Source: Chytriomyces cf. hyalinus JEL632
Lineage: Eukaryota > Chytridiomycota > Chytridiomycetes > Chytridiales > Chytriomycetaceae
Length of the DNA: 64,000 nt
NCBI GenBank assembly: GCA_025435555.1
Contig: JAIWWG010000076.1
Location: forward strand, 106,823-170,822
Direction of reading: 5' to 3'
In this document: positions 21,497 to 33,570 of the stretch, piece after piece
How positions within the stretch are numbered: position 1 is the first letter of the stretch
Layout: each line of letters begins with the position of its first letter
Notes under the pieces: generated by a model
What the model was told of the DNA's origin: nothing
The model's input: the letters and a program-made list of their open reading frames with translations, nothing else
The model's database searches: none
Program-made: the position numbers and the translations under genes

Positions 21497-22754
21497 CTAA
21501 TTGCGTGCCTGTATATGTCCACTGTCTATCATCTCTTGTATTATGACCTTGCAGATATCAACTACTGCATCAACATCCCCCACTGTAACTCTGTCAACTA
21601 CTTTATCAATACCCATATCTTCTGTGTCCCATCCATCCTTTCGTGTCCAAATATCTCCCACATTGATCAAGAAATTGTGTAGAATGAAACAAGCTTGCAT
21701 CCAGTTGCAGGCATGCTTGACATCCTCCTTATTCCTGATGACAACACGCAATCCCTTAAGTGACTGGAATTGACGTTTATGAATCCCATTCATGTGTTCG
21801 CTCACCGCCCGAGTTGACGCTAGATTCAGATTGTACTTGCACCTTGTTGAGCCTAAGATGTTTCGACTGGAGTATGGAGTCACCATGTGTTTTGCAAGTG
21901 CATACCCAGAGTCTGCAAGCAGGTATTCGCCCTTTGAAAAAAAGTTTTATGGCTGCAAGTAGAGATGTGCTTGTTTGAAAATGGTTGAATCATGATTGCT
22001 GGTAACATACCCAATATGGTAGTAGATGATTTACCTTTCATCGTCGCAGACAAGCTGAGCATTGAAGCCATAAAACTTCTTGTAGCAAAACCACGTCTCT
22101 GGATCCATTGTGTGTGGTTTCTGATAGAGAGGGATTCCAGTTCTGTCAATAAAGCCAACACAACCACGAAAACCAGAGCGTCTCATAACCCTCATATAAA
22201 TTTGACATTGCTCAGCTTTTCTTGGCCAGTTAATAAACTCCTGCTCCAGTGATAGTATTGCCTGTACCACCCTTCGAGTATATAGAATAGTAGAACCCCA
22301 TGATACTCCTGCATGATGGGAGGTCCATGCAACACCTGCTCCATTCCCACTGCATCCAAATCGCTCCAGAGCCATAAGGAGCTGAACATTAATAGCAATC
22401 TGTTTTCGACGACCATTACTTGAGAAAATGGGATGCTGCTTGATTTTCAAGAGAAGGTGTCAAAATGAGTCCTGAGTCATCTGCACACGCACTCAGAACT
22501 CTTTATCTGCCATCTCGAATATGTGATTTTGCATTGCAACAGTCTTAGGAATGCGTCGGCAATCTTCAATGGTTTGGGATGCTTGCACCAAGTGCATAAG
22601 ATCAAGAAGTTCCTCTGTGCTGGATTTGTCTGACTCACTGGCGCTCTCACGATCCAAGTCTGATGATGAGTTATCATTTTTGTCAAGAGCTTCAAAGAGA
22701 AGGCATTGGTTGATCCCCTCAATGAGAGTTTGACAGGGGCTCTTTCTGGGCATG
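21497..22754 (-). pseudogene. Harbinger DDE transposase (DDE_Tnp_4 type), interrupted
   Basis: This is the RNase-H-fold transposase of a PIF/Harbinger element. The N-terminal region (LDLMHLVQASQTIEDCRRIP) leads into MADKEF-stop-VRVQMTQDSF-stop-HLLLKIKQHPIFSS; both stops are TGA where Arg fits. Then come GRRKQIAINVQLLMALERFG, the first catalytic Asp in GFIDRTGIPLYQKP (usually IDGTHIPI, so the neighbouring Gly is changed) and NAQLVCDDER. An intron or break follows near 21.95-22.03 kb. The second Asp lies in EYLLADSGYALAKHMVTPYS and the Glu in AVSEHMNGIHKRQFQSLKGL. It ends IDSGHIQARN. The catalytic triad is retained, so decay is by stop codons and not by loss of the core. Confidence 0.8.
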
Positions 22755-22880
22755 AATTTGAACCCCCCTTGTTCAAAAATTCGATTTTCAAAATGGACCA
22801 AATTTCTGAATTTGAAACCCCCTATTGTCACGGACAATCGTCCAAAACAACCGTCCAAAACAAATGGCTCTCACAACCTG

Positions 22881-23695
22881 ATGAAGACAGTGGTCATCGC
22901 CGGAGTGGGGCCTGGGGTCGGGTCTGCCACGCCTCAAGCATTCCACAAGGAGGGATACCATATCGCTTTGCTGTCTCGCTCCATGGACAATCTCACTGTA
23001 AGTGGGCCACGCGACAACTTGTAAGATCAGCCTGACCGATTGTCTCAAACAGTCTCTGGCGAATGAACTGGGCAACGCCACAGCAGTTCAATGCGACTTG
23101 ACTGACAAGGATAGTATTGCCTCGGCGGCGCGTGCAATCAGAGGGATGCCTCCTGTCGGAGTGGTTGTGCTGAATGCTGGTGGCCCAAGCACATTCCGGA
23201 ATGGGTCCGTGCTCGACATGGACGCCGATGCTCTGGCAAAAGCTGTCTCTGCTCGCACTGTGGGACCCCTTCGACTGCTGCAGCACCTCCTCCCATCGAT
23301 GGTGAGTGTTTCTGTAGTCCAGTTTACCGCAAACTCTCACATTCAAAAACTCGGCCAAGATTGAACGCAAGGAAGGAAGCGTCTTCTTCACTGGAGCAAC
23401 TGCATCGCTGCGAGGCAGTGCTAACTTTGCTTCCGTCGCGGTGCCCGCCTTCTCGACTCGAGCGCTGGCCGAGTCCACAGCGCGTGAGCTGATGCGGCTC
23501 GGTCTTCACGTGTCGCACTTGGTCCTCGGCGGTATCGTTGACAGCGAGAATGCGCGTGGCTGGAAGCCCGACGCTGGCCCGGACGACTTGATCCAGCCAG
23601 CGAAAGTTGCAGACACGTTCCTGATGCTGCATAAACAGCCAAAGAGCGTTTGGACGTTCGAACTCATTGTTCGTCCCGCGAATGAGATTTGGTGA
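22881..23695 (+). CDS. Short-chain dehydrogenase/reductase (SDR), atypical active site
   Basis: This is an NAD(P)-dependent oxidoreductase of the SDR superfamily (234 aa) with three exons (22881-22997, 23053-23301, 23360-23695). The N-terminal beta strand and glycine motif read MKTVVIAGVGPGVGSATPQA; the acidic turn CDLTDKDSI and the NAG motif (VVLNAGGPSTF) follow. The usual catalytic Ser region is SVFFTGATASLRGSANFASV, but the expected Tyr-x-x-x-Lys is not present. The following helix reads PAFSTRALAESTARELMRLG, as in a subgroup of SDRs whose tail ends HVSHLVLGGIVDS. The substrate is unknown. All junctions are canonical and phases agree. The Harbinger right end lies 58 bp upstream, so its promoter may have been displaced. 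Confidence 0.85.
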
Positions 23696-23792
23696 ATTGG
23701 GAAAGAGGGAATATAATAAAACCGCGAGTGGAGAGTTGCTTTCTTTCTTTTTTTCCCCCCAACTTAACTTCTCACAAACACACACACCCGAA

Positions 23793-26700
23793 ATGGACGA
23801 TGACGGACTCCAAATGAACTTTGCCATGCCCACAGCACCGACCCAAGGGTCTGTCTCTGCGTCCGTATTCGGCGTCGGGAAGGGCTCGTGGAAGAAGAAG
23901 CGCATCGTAAACAAGATTGCCAAAAGCAAAGCAGAGAAGGTCAGCGCACCACGGGACAACCGTCCCATCGACCAACTCTCTGTCGCTCCCACCACTACCA
24001 CCGAGAAACCTGCCTTCAAGAAACCCTTCCAATCAGGTGCCGTTAAAGTGTCAAGACCTACGAACAAATCTTCAGCTGCAAATGGAAAGCCCGGTGCACC
24101 ATACAACAAAAGAGGCGCTGCCGGCAACAACACCGCCAAAAAGAGCACTTCATTTGTCTCGTCGCTCTTCAGCGGAAACCCATCCCTCGAAACTCTCCCC
24201 GTCCAAACGGAGGACGCTGACGCATTGGCACTAAAACAAACGTCAAACGCAGTCCCCGAAGCAACCGAAACAAACTCATTCGCTGGCCTCGGCTTGAACC
24301 CATTTTTGATCTCTCACTTGTCTTCGAAAATGGGTGTCACCGTTCCCACACAAATTCAACGCGCAACGCTTGCAGCCCTGATTCCACGTAACGCTGCAAC
24401 TTTGAAATCTCTGTCGTTTTCAAAAGATGCGCTTGTCCAGGCGCAGACTGGATCCGGAAAAACTCTTGCGTATTTGCTTCCGATTGTTCATTCCCTGATT
24501 ATGGCGCAAACTCAGTGCTCAGAAGCGGAAAGGGTTAGAAATATTGCATTCATCATGCAAGCCATATTTGTTTACTAACCATGATTTGTCTGATGCGATA
24601 TAGAATCAGCTGAATCGAAGTCTTGGAACAGTTGCTATCATTCTGGCACCGACGCGCGAACTCGCGAAACAAATTTGCGCAGTGTTGGAAACTCTTCTCA
24701 AATACTCTTCGGCATCGGCTGCAGACGGTAAAACTACGGCCCAAGTTGAAAACGCAGAAAAAGAAGAAGACGACGCCAGCGATAACGATGATGAAGACGA
24801 CAATGAACATACCGAAACCAAATCAGCGCCAACTTCTTCGAAACCGTCGCGGCATTGGATTGTTCCCGGTTTAGTCGTAGGCGGTGACAAGAAAAAGTCC
24901 GAAAAAGCGCGTTTGCGGAAAGGTTGCACAATTCTTGTTTCAACCCCGGGACGTTTAATTGATCACTTGAAAACCACGCGTGCATTCGAAATCGGAAATT
25001 TGAGGTGGCTCGTCTTGGATGAGGCTGATCGATTCTTGGAGCTTGGATTTGAAGGTGAGAGAGCCAAAAGTCGATTCACTTGAGAAGTCAAAGCTTAATT
25101 CGTTTTTTTGAAACGATCCACAGAAACCCTTCGAGAACTGTTGGCAATTATCGATGATAAGCGGAAAACATGCATCTCAATCCAAAAGCGGTTGAAAGCC
25201 CCATGCTGGCCAGTCCACAAACAGATTCTGCTCACCTCAGCAACAATCAAAGGCAGTGTACAGCGACTTGCCGAAACGAGTTTAAAGGATCCTTTGTTCA
25301 TCAAAGCCGCCGAGGACGAGGAAAAATCTGCCGCAGCGGCCGAAGATACTTTCGATCTTGCCAAAAAGCCTTCCAAAGGACGAGACTTTATCATTGAAAA
25401 AAAGAAGGACGATGCTGAGGACTCGGATGAAGATTTCTGGGATAACCAAGAAAAAGACAAGAATGACGATGAGGACATTTCTGACCTCCTGTCTGGTTAC
25501 AAAGACACTGCATCAGCTGAAGAAGCGAATGCAATTTCCGCAACAACTGCAATGGACGAAGACGAAGAGGAGCTTTTTACTGTTCCGGAGCAATTGAAGC
25601 AGACATACGTTCTTGTTCCTGCAAAGCTGCGTTTAGTTACGTTGGTTGCTATTCTTCGACAAATTGCGAACCGCGGCGCTGCGTATGGAGGGTTCAAGGC
25701 AATTCTGTTTGCAGACACGTGTGATTCTGTTGATTTCTTGTTCCACTTGCTCGCGAATGGACATAAAGGCCCGTCACGCGACGAAGCAGAGGCTGCTGCA
25801 ACCAACCCGAAACCTACCGGAAAAGATAAAAAAGACTCCAAAACGCATGGAAAGGGTAAAAAAGGCGCGTCCAAAGATTCCGCAAAATCCGCCGACGATA
25901 AAGACGCTGAAGCGGAACCAGCGCAGCCTGAACCGGCTCCACTTGCCCCACTCTCTGCAGAAGCACTGACATCCAGTGGCCTTGAATCTCCACTCTTCCC
26001 GTCAACAACCATATTTAAACTGCATGGAAACTTGTCGCAAAAGGCGCGAGAGCAAGCGTACACTGGATTCAAGAAACATACACACAGTCTCCTTATCTGC
26101 ACGGACGTCGCTGCGCGTGGTCTCGATTTGCCGGATATCAGTTTCGTTATTCAATACGACATGCCGAGCGATGTGAAAGACTATGTGCACCGAATTGGAC
26201 GAACGGCTCGTCTGGGGCGGGCTGGTACCGCTGTTAGTTTGCTTCTTCCAAGTGAAGCCAAATATGTCGATTTGTTGAAACGGAAAGGAGTTATTGTTGC
26301 TCCGGAAGATGGTATGGCCGTGTTGAAGCACTTGGTTGGTGCGCCGGTTGAAGGTGCAGACGCTGCAGCGAAACTGGAAGGGAAAGGGTCAGACAAGGAT
26401 TCCAAGGGGAAGCGCGTGAAAAAGAGGTCGCTTGAAGATTGGGCGACCGATGTGCAAATGATGTTTGAGCGGTTCATTATGGCGGATGAAAAGGTGGGAT
26501 TCGCGCGTTTGTTTCGGTTGTTTCGGTACCTTCTTTTATTCTCCGAAGCACTGACACTCATTTATGTTTTGGAAAAGAACCTGGAACTTGCACGAAGTGC
26601 ATTCCGGTCCCATGTTCGGGCTTATGCCACCCACGTCTCAACGGAGCGGCAGCTGTTCAACCTCAAACATTTACATTTAGGTCACGTTGCAAAATCTTTT

Positions 26701-26928
26701 GGTCTCCGTGACGCTCCTGGAATGGCCATGGGCGCTCCATCTGCACCCACCAAACACAATGGCGCAAAGAAACCAAACAGCAACGATAAAAAGTCAGGTG
26801 CAACTCCCAACTTGAAACGAAAGGCATACCAACTTCAAAGCAGTTCTTCTGCTGCAAGTGAGTTTGGTGATGGTGGTGTTCAGAAGTTGGTTGGAGGAAC
26901 TCGGAAAAAGTTCAAGAACATCTACTGA
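23793..26928 (+). CDS. DBP7: DEAD-box ATP-dependent RNA helicase DBP7/DDX31 (60S ribosome assembly)
   Basis: This is a nucleolar helicase of early pre-60S particles. The exons are 23793-24533, 24604-25054 and 25124 onward. The motifs in order are the Q motif region ([20 protein letters not shown]), Walker A AQTGSGKT, Ia [27 protein letters not shown] and [14 protein letters not shown] in [19 protein letters not shown] in [33 protein letters not shown], and VI in [15 protein letters not shown]. The spaced [20 protein letters not shown] and the C-terminal [11 protein letters not shown]...[17 protein letters not shown] block identify the DDX31/DBP7 subfamily. Long acidic inserts ([28 protein letters not shown]) interrupt the core. 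A stretch at 26494-26577 (84 nt, GT...AG) is open but absent from the family and is probably a further intron. The stop is TGA. Confidence 0.92.
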
Positions 26929-27015
26929 GCACCCAACACATAGAGGCCGTTCTTTTTATAACGTATGGGGGGTTTTCTCAAGAAAATAAATAACAGCATT
27001 TTTAATGAGTGTGTG

Positions 27016-29549
27016 CTACTTCTTTTTGGACTTGGCAAGTAATTGGCCAAGAAAACCGCCAATCTTTTTCTTTTTTGGTGGTGCCGGCTTTGCAGCGGCG
27101 AGCGCTTGCTTGGTGGCTTCTGACGGCTGTGGTGCCAGTTTCTTTTTGATGTGAGCTGTTTCCAACTTGACCGTATTTGAAGGGTAAACATTTGAAGTGG
27201 GGAGTGAGCGTTGTGCCAATGGCACTTCCATTTGAGGCGTCATTCCACTGCCAGAGGCTGTTGCAGCGAGAGGTTTGAACGACATTGGCGCCCCACTGGA
27301 AACCTTTTTGCTTGCTTCTGCTCCATTTCTTCCATCTCGTTTCCGTTTTCGTCGCGCCGCTTGCTCGTTATCTGAGGCAGATTCTACGGGATCATCTATT
27401 GCAGCAGCATCATCTTCTTCATCATCGTCCACATCCTGATACTCATCGTAAACTTCTGCCTCTGAATCGTCACTATTCCATTCTGAAATATGCTCCAAAT
27501 CGGCGTCATCGTCTTCTAGGTCCAAGTGACTCGCTTCTCTCTGCAGCTGCGCATTCGGAGATTTGAGTTTAAGTTTGATCGGCCTCCCAAACTTGGACTC
27601 GCCCACAATCACAACCTGATCACCCGAGTCATTCTCAGATTCCACTTCATCCTCTTTGAACAGAATTTCATCCTTCAAAGCGCCAAGGCCACCCTCATCG
27701 CCATCATTTTCATCGTTGGCGTGTTCGGCCGCCATCCCCGCCAATGACGCGTTCCTTTCGCTCGCAGTAATCCGCATCTGCTCCTTTACAACCAAGCTTC
27801 GCAAATTTTGCACCATCTTGGCCACATTTTTCAACTCGGATGGAATGTTTTCGCGTATCCGTCTGCGCGTTTTAGCGTCACAAAGACGCGTGTCGTTTAG
27901 AAGTTTGACTTCATTGATCAAGAAATCGGCGAGACGCCGTAGTCCTTCGATTTCCCATTTGGAGAATGGATGCGCGGAATGGGTGCAGGGTTCGTTTTGG
28001 GGTTGAAGGCTCGATTTGAGGTCGGTGAGGTAATGCTTTGCAGCGAACCATTGCATTTGGACAAAGTAAGGGTATCTGTTAATCGAAGAAATCGAGAGCA
28101 TTTATCAGGACGGGCAAATCTTGACTGGTCAGAAAAGAATTGGAGTTACCGAAATTTGAGAGGAACATTTGTCCTGTTTTCAACTTCGTAGCAGTCAAAC
28201 TGGCCGCCAATGTTCATTCCTTGGAGAAAGTTTCCTCCAATAACGATCGAGTCTTTGGGCGTGTATACGGCATGGATCCAACCCGTGGGAATAATCATCC
28301 TGCAATAAAGAGCGTTAATTTACGGTTTCAGATGACAGAACTTGATAATTTTCATACGTGTTTCCTGCTGTGATGCGGACTTCGACACATTCTTTGACTT
28401 CGTCTCCGAAAAATGTGGTGGACTGGTCCGGCGAGGACGACCACTTTTCATACTTTTTCAAATTGATGGGAGTCGGGCGGACAAAATAAAAGTGCTTTTC
28501 GCCCGAGAGCAAATGGTAAAAGACGGACGAACCGCCAAAATCAATGTGGAAATCAGTGTAGCAGTCCTTGACACTCATCAAACAATACAGCTGCACGCGC
28601 GGAAAATCCGGCTTCAAATTCCGCGGGGGCCACACAGTTTCGGTCCAATCGAGTTGTCGAACAATGCGAGGCCGCTCAATCATTTGCGCCAGTTTCGTGG
28701 ATCCGATTTCGAGGGAGATTACATTTAGCAGACGTTTCCGTTTTTCGGGCGGCTGTGTGAAATATTTGGCCCATTCGTCCAGTGTCATTTGTTTGTCTTG
28801 CTGAGAGAGGACTTCCATCGCTTCAACAATCATGTCTCGGCCTGGGGATGAAGTGAGTTCTTTTGATCGGAATCAAATTCAGCACGACGCAATACCGCAT
28901 GCATCAGCAACTTGATCCACAGTTAAGGAAGCTGGCGGCATGCGCATGTCCAGTCCCTCAGGATCCTCGATGACAAATGGATCGCGCATCCCAGTGCATC
29001 GAAGCCAATCGAGAGAAACCGTGCCGCCGTTCACGTAAGGAAACCGATTCGGCGCAAACCGCTTTGCTCGCAGTAGCTTTGCTGCGAGCAAGTTTTTCAG
29101 TTGAAAAACAAGTTGACTCAAGATACATCCGTCATGACTAACCGTACTTGTGCTCGTCCTGGGCGAGAGAAGTCGCCTCGTTATAGTCAATCATGGTTCG
29201 CGTTTCTCGAACTGCCCGCGCAACCAGCTGTCGCTCTGCATATATAGTTAGTTCTTGGCTCCCAAGCAGACATACAAACTAAACGCAAATGGATGCACAG
29301 GCTCACCTATGGATGGCCCTGAAAGCACGGTGCATTCTGGACAGTGAAAGCGAGCAAAGCGAAAGGCATCCTCCTCTGAGATGGATGGGCGGAGACAGTC
29401 GCCGTGGAACCACTCCTTGCATGCATCGCACCTGTTTCCCAGCGTCAGTAACATGCCTGTGAGTTCCTCTTCAATCAACTCAACTGAAGCATGAAGCGCC
29501 GACTGCTCTCCCACGTGCTTTGGCAGTAGCAGAACCGGTCGCCTTTCAT
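27016..29549 (-). CDS. JHD1: PHD-JmjC histone lysine demethylase, KDM2/KDM7 (Jhd1) type
   Basis: This is a 2-oxoglutarate/Fe(II) chromatin enzyme. The proposed start at 29549 gives [12 protein letters not shown], then an intron of about 47 nt, then [18 protein letters not shown] and FARFHCPEC, a complete C4HC3 PHD finger. Downstream exons carry [49 protein letters not shown] and [20 protein letters not shown]. The JmjC core is [20 protein letters not shown] (His-x-Asp iron ligands), with [12 protein letters not shown] (Lys for 2-oxoglutarate) and [17 protein letters not shown] (distal His). The C-terminal exon is acidic, then Lys-rich, ending [17 protein letters not shown] plus JmjC in this order fits fungal Jhd1 (H3K36) or KDM7 (H3K9/K27), so specificity is not decided. 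It is convergent with DBP7 (87 bp between stops). The exact first splice is inferred. Confidence 0.82.
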
Positions 29550-29907
29550 GGTATATTTTACTTTTACTGCATATATTTGAGTCTCAGCAATGCCAAAATC
29601 CAAATTCAAAAACCTTCCCATACGCGCTTCTTGTTGACCAGCTCAAGAGTATTTTTACAGTCCAAACAGTATCACCAGCAGTGAAATAGTAGTAATACCT
29701 GCGCGCGTACTAGCTGAGCCTGTGGCCATCGTTGAAGCCTGTCTAAACGAGCTGAAAGTGCTGCTTTCCCCTTCGCGCTGGGGTCCACTCAGCAGAGGAG
29801 GAACAGGACCTTTTATTGGTAGATCCACCCGCGCACTATATCATGTTCATTGCGTGCAACTACCCAAGCAATGGCCTGTTCGGCACGTGATGGGGACACA
29901 CGTGCAT
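29550..29907. other. Upstream region of the JmjC gene, no gene seen
   Basis: About 360 bp with no convincing coding potential. It presumably holds the JmjC promoter. The ~1.07 kb repeat begins at its right end. Confidence 0.5.
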
Positions 29908-30975
29908 TGAGGAACCGTGTAGTATTGTTCAAAGCATCCCCAATGGTGGTGGCGATATTTGTCCTTATTTCTCCACGTTTTCGGCACCCAGTCCACTTTA
30001 AAATTTACTTAAAATATAGATAAATATTAATTGGATGGCGAAATATATTCCCCACACTTTAAATTTAACAGCCAAGCAAGTCACGTGACTATCACGTCCA
30101 AATGTTTGCACATCGCAGGGACGTGTCACGCATGGTTCTCGACATCCAATGTGTGAAGGAGCCATCACAAACCTCGCGTTTAAATCTCAGTGTTGTACCC
30201 CGACCGCAGCGGCCACAAATACATGCGCAGTCATCTCGCGTATCCTGATTGGTCCGTTAAGGTGGCGCCTGACAATCCCAAGCAAAAAACGCATAAAAGC
30301 AGCCCATGTGCACTCACACTCTATCCAAAAAAACCCAACCCCAAAAACTCATACTCCCAACATGGCGGCTGCTTCACTGCGGCTGCATTATATATTATCG
30401 GCTCGATCATCTCTGATGAGGAGTCTTCCCTCCCCTGCCGCTTGATTCTTGAATCATGCCGCGATCCCCGGTTTTGCCCACTTTTTTGCCCTCCGCAATC
30501 CCGTCCGTGGAGTGGCAAGCGTGTCTGATGCAGCACGTCCTTCGAACTCCATCGTGCATAGCCCTCTCTCTCAAAGATATCCAACACGTTAAACGCAACA
30601 AACAACATCCAACGGAAAAAAAAACCAAACCCAAGCAATCGGCATGAATGGGACAACAACAACAAGTCCAAAAAAAACAAACTGAACGGGACCGGATCTC
30701 TGCCGCACGTATCAAGCATCAACGGACACGTGTTTTGCAACGAAATCAACAAGTGCAACATCAACAAAAGAAACGAATGGGTGGATTCTGTACCGTAGCT
30801 GTTGGGTGGATTAGTATTGGGAAAGTCAAGTCTGGTGGGATTTGGTTTGGTTGTGTTGTTTGGCCTCGGACCGTCATCATTTCCTTGGAGCGTTCTGTCT
30901 GCTCATTTGGAATAACATATTCGCGTCCAACAGTACTTTCAATTTATCCATATTTGACGCGTTCCCTCTCCTCTC
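29908..30975. repeat. Dispersed ~1.07 kb repeat, copy A
   Basis: It is directly repeated at 34607-38005 (copy B). Shared landmarks in order are GAGGAACCGTG..., AAAGCATCCCCAATGGTGGT, TTTGTCCTTATTTCTCC, CACACTTTAAATTTAACAGC, AAGCAAGTCACGTGACT, TCCTGATTGGTCCGTTAAGG (inverted CCAAT), GCATAAAAGCAGCCCATGTG (TATA-like), CCCAACATGGCGGCTGCTTC, ATGCCGCGATCCCCGGTTTT and CATATTCGCGTCCAACA. The CCAAT, TATA and ATG spacing looks like an RNA polymerase II promoter driving short frames, as in a long terminal repeat or a non-autonomous element, but I find neither clear inverted ends nor a flanking duplication. Confidence 0.75.
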
Positions 30976-31347
30976 TGTCTTTCTTTTCTTGCGGTTTGGT
31001 CTCTTGACAGCACTGGAACAACCTGCTGTGATATGGAATGGAGCTTTCATCATTTGTTGTCAAGAAAACGACACCCGAAGGAGCCAGGCAGATACGCAAG
31101 GGTAAGCGGGTTTGGTGTTTCAAAAATTGCGGTGATGACAACTTGCAAAGTGCGCACTGGATCTGCGACCCACGCCCACCTGTACAAGAACGTGAACTTC
31201 AGCGCCGTTCGGTCCGCAGACGCGCCGTTGACAGCGGTGACAACGAACGAGAATTTGTACGCGCCAGCGCTGCCTACGAGATGCAAGCCGCATGTCATGC
31301 AGAACAAACTTCATCTTCGAAAGTTGACTCTATGAATTATTCGTTGA

Positions 31348-33570
31348 TTACTGACGCAGCCCGTGTTGAACCTCAATCCAATATCGCCGCCACGCTTCTT
31401 CATATGGCGCTCTCCATCGGACACCGCCCAAAAACTCAACTCCCAGCAGTCCCATCAGCGCCAACGGCGTGTCCCCAGTCCGGATCGTCTCCAGATCCCC
31501 ATCCTGATCGCTAATGCTCAGCACGCTCATTGCCAATTCAACAGAATTTACAGATGCATCAGCCACACCAGCCACCTCAAGCACCATTTGAGTAATACAT
31601 TGCACAACAGGAGTCATGAGAGTCGGTCTCCATCGCACCTCACTCTCCTTACTGCTCATATAATCAATTCCAGTCACCAAAGCTTCTTCAATCGTTTTAC
31701 AGCACTCCAAAATCACTCCAAGTCCTTGCTGCGCGGCAACACGGTCAAACTGGATACGGTTCAACCACACGGCTGGAACGCGACACAAGGCAAACCATAG
31801 CGTCGTCGCAATTTCCATGAACCGCATCCCATCTGCCCAGTCCCAAGACCACGCTCGAAATACTTGAGGGACTTCGAAAGTTCCCACAGTTTGGATCCAT
31901 GCCTCGTTTGGTGGCAGTCCTTTCGTTGCGAGCCATTGGTACGTGGATATGAGTGCAGCATGTTGCGCAGCGTTTGTTGCTTCCAAGAGAGACGTTTCAA
32001 GTTCTTGCCCATACATTTGAAAGATGGACGAGTTGGGCGGTAAATGGGCCAATAGATACATTCGAGGGCGGTGCAGAAGGCAAATGGCAGTAAAGTACTC
32101 GTGCGATGCAAAGACCAGGTTGTTTTTATCAATCATCAGTACTTTGCGGCTGACACGTTCGGAAAAGTCTTTGAACACTTGGGCCAGCGGTCTCTTGTCG
32201 TCTGACGGCATCAAGAGTTCGTCGGGCTTAAATCTGCAAAAGATGGACGCGATCTGGACATGCAGCTGCAACAGCTTGGGAGACCGGATGAGGGAGTTGA
32301 CAGAGTCTGGGATAACAATGTGGACCTCGCGGCAGTCTGCAAAGAAGGCACACAGCTCGGACAAGAGCGGAACCGCGTACATATGATGAGGCATCTTAAT
32401 CTGGCTCAAGGGCATCTTTACTCGAAAGTGAGGCATTTTGCCAACGGCCCGTTTGTCTGAAATACAAGTTAGTAAGCCGCACTCACACGGGCCACAAGCA
32501 GTATTTCTTTACGCCACTCACTCTTGAGCAGATATGCGCAGTAGCAGTATACAATGCGCTGCTCGTCTTTTTGGCCTTCTGATAAATTCGACGACGGGTC
32601 CAAAACGTCAGGATCGACATCCATGCGAAGCTTCAGCATCATGCGTACAGCCGCTTCAAACACCATATCGGCAAAGTCCGACTCTCCATTGTCTGGTTAC
32701 GGTTGCGTATGCGGTTAGTATGCTTTGTTAAACTCGTAATCTCAAGGTTTTTTACCATCGGCCATCAGCGTCAGGGAAACCAGCGCCTGGACCATTCTTA
32801 GAGACGGTTTATCCAGATTCTGCTGTACAGCCTTCCTAGCTCGCCGGTAGTACGCAAGCACCTCCATCTCCGACAGGTTCAAATTGGATTGATACATTTG
32901 GGCCGCGCGTGCACAATAGACAAGCCGCAACGGCGCCGGTTCCAAAAAGAAGTTCTCCATAAACGCGTCCCAATTGATGTAACCACCGTTTGCAACCTGA
33001 TGGGCCACCAACATTGCGTAGTCCTCGTACGACGGCGCCAAGTCCGGATCAACGAGTCTGGCGTCCTTTTCATTGTAGTTGAGTTCCATGTCTATGCTGG
33101 TTGCAAAGTGGGTGATCTTTTCCATCAGGTCAGAGTCGTCGTAGTAGCAGGAGGCGTTGGCTTTAAAGCAGTTGGCGCATGTTGGCAAGGACTAAGGTTT
33201 TCCCGCACGACGTGGGTGGTTGTGAGATGGCATGGAGCGAAGGGATGGCATTGATGATGGTTCGAACAGTGTGTTTAGTGAGCATAATCAGCGGAATCAA
33301 TTAGGCACTGACCATGTCGCACTTGCGGTGCTGCTTGCGGCAACGCTGGCACCGCATGGTCACTGCGTAGCTGCACTTGGCGCCAACTGCTGCACAGTGC
33401 ATACAGCAAGGCTGGATACGGTCACAGGTGGTCCCACTAACTTTGCAGTTGCGGCAAGACATTTGTTGCGGAGATGTTTTTGCGGAGATGTTTTTGCGGA
33501 GATGATTATCGATCAACTCCGAGCCAACCTCAATAGCAACAGCAAAAGCAAAAGCAGCATCATCAGCCAC
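31348..33570 (-). CDS. Fungal transcription factor with two adjacent Zn2Cys6-type clusters
   Basis: This is a predicted DNA-binding regulator. The first cluster is CRNCKVSGTTCDRIQPC...C-x2-C-x6-C. The second is MRCQRCRKQHRKCDM, spliced by an intron (33195-33312) to SLPTCANCFKANASCYY, giving the canonical C-x2-C-x6-C-x6-C-x2-C-x6-C. The rest (exons about 32762-33194, 32522-32690 and 31348-32456) is helical and resembles the middle homology region of fungal zinc-cluster factors (ALVSLTLMADG, FFADCREVHIVIPDS, RPRMYLLAHLPPNSSIFQMY). The start is either MADDAAFA at 33570 or MSCRNCK at 33462. A 14-bp unit is repeated three times at 33468-33509 within the longer N-terminus. It lies between the two repeat copies; the target is unknown. 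Confidence 0.8.

Larger units (their letters stand above)
20540..22822. mobile_element. PIF/Harbinger DNA transposon, about 2.28 kb, decayed
   Basis: The terminal inverted repeats are GGGGGTTTCAAATTCAAGAA at 20540 and, inverted, GGGGGTTTCAAATTCAGAAA at 22822. Both ends are flanked by TA. A second GAATTTGAACCCCCC motif at 22754-22768 is a subterminal copy. Inside are two convergent genes: an accessory Myb/trihelix-like protein (+) and a DDE transposase (-). Both are interrupted, mostly by in-frame TGA codons. The right end lies 58 bp before the SDR start codon at 22881. Confidence 0.8.

Noticed and set aside
30321-30767. A minus-strand gene within repeat copy A
   Set aside because: The frame is not preserved in copy B at 37.3-37.7 kb, so it is unlikely to be coding.
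32457-32488. A 32-nt intron in the zinc-cluster gene with a TTACTAAC branch site
   Set aside because: A stronger gtgagt donor at 32521 gives a 65-nt intron with the correct phase and a smoother protein join, so no ultra-short intron is needed.
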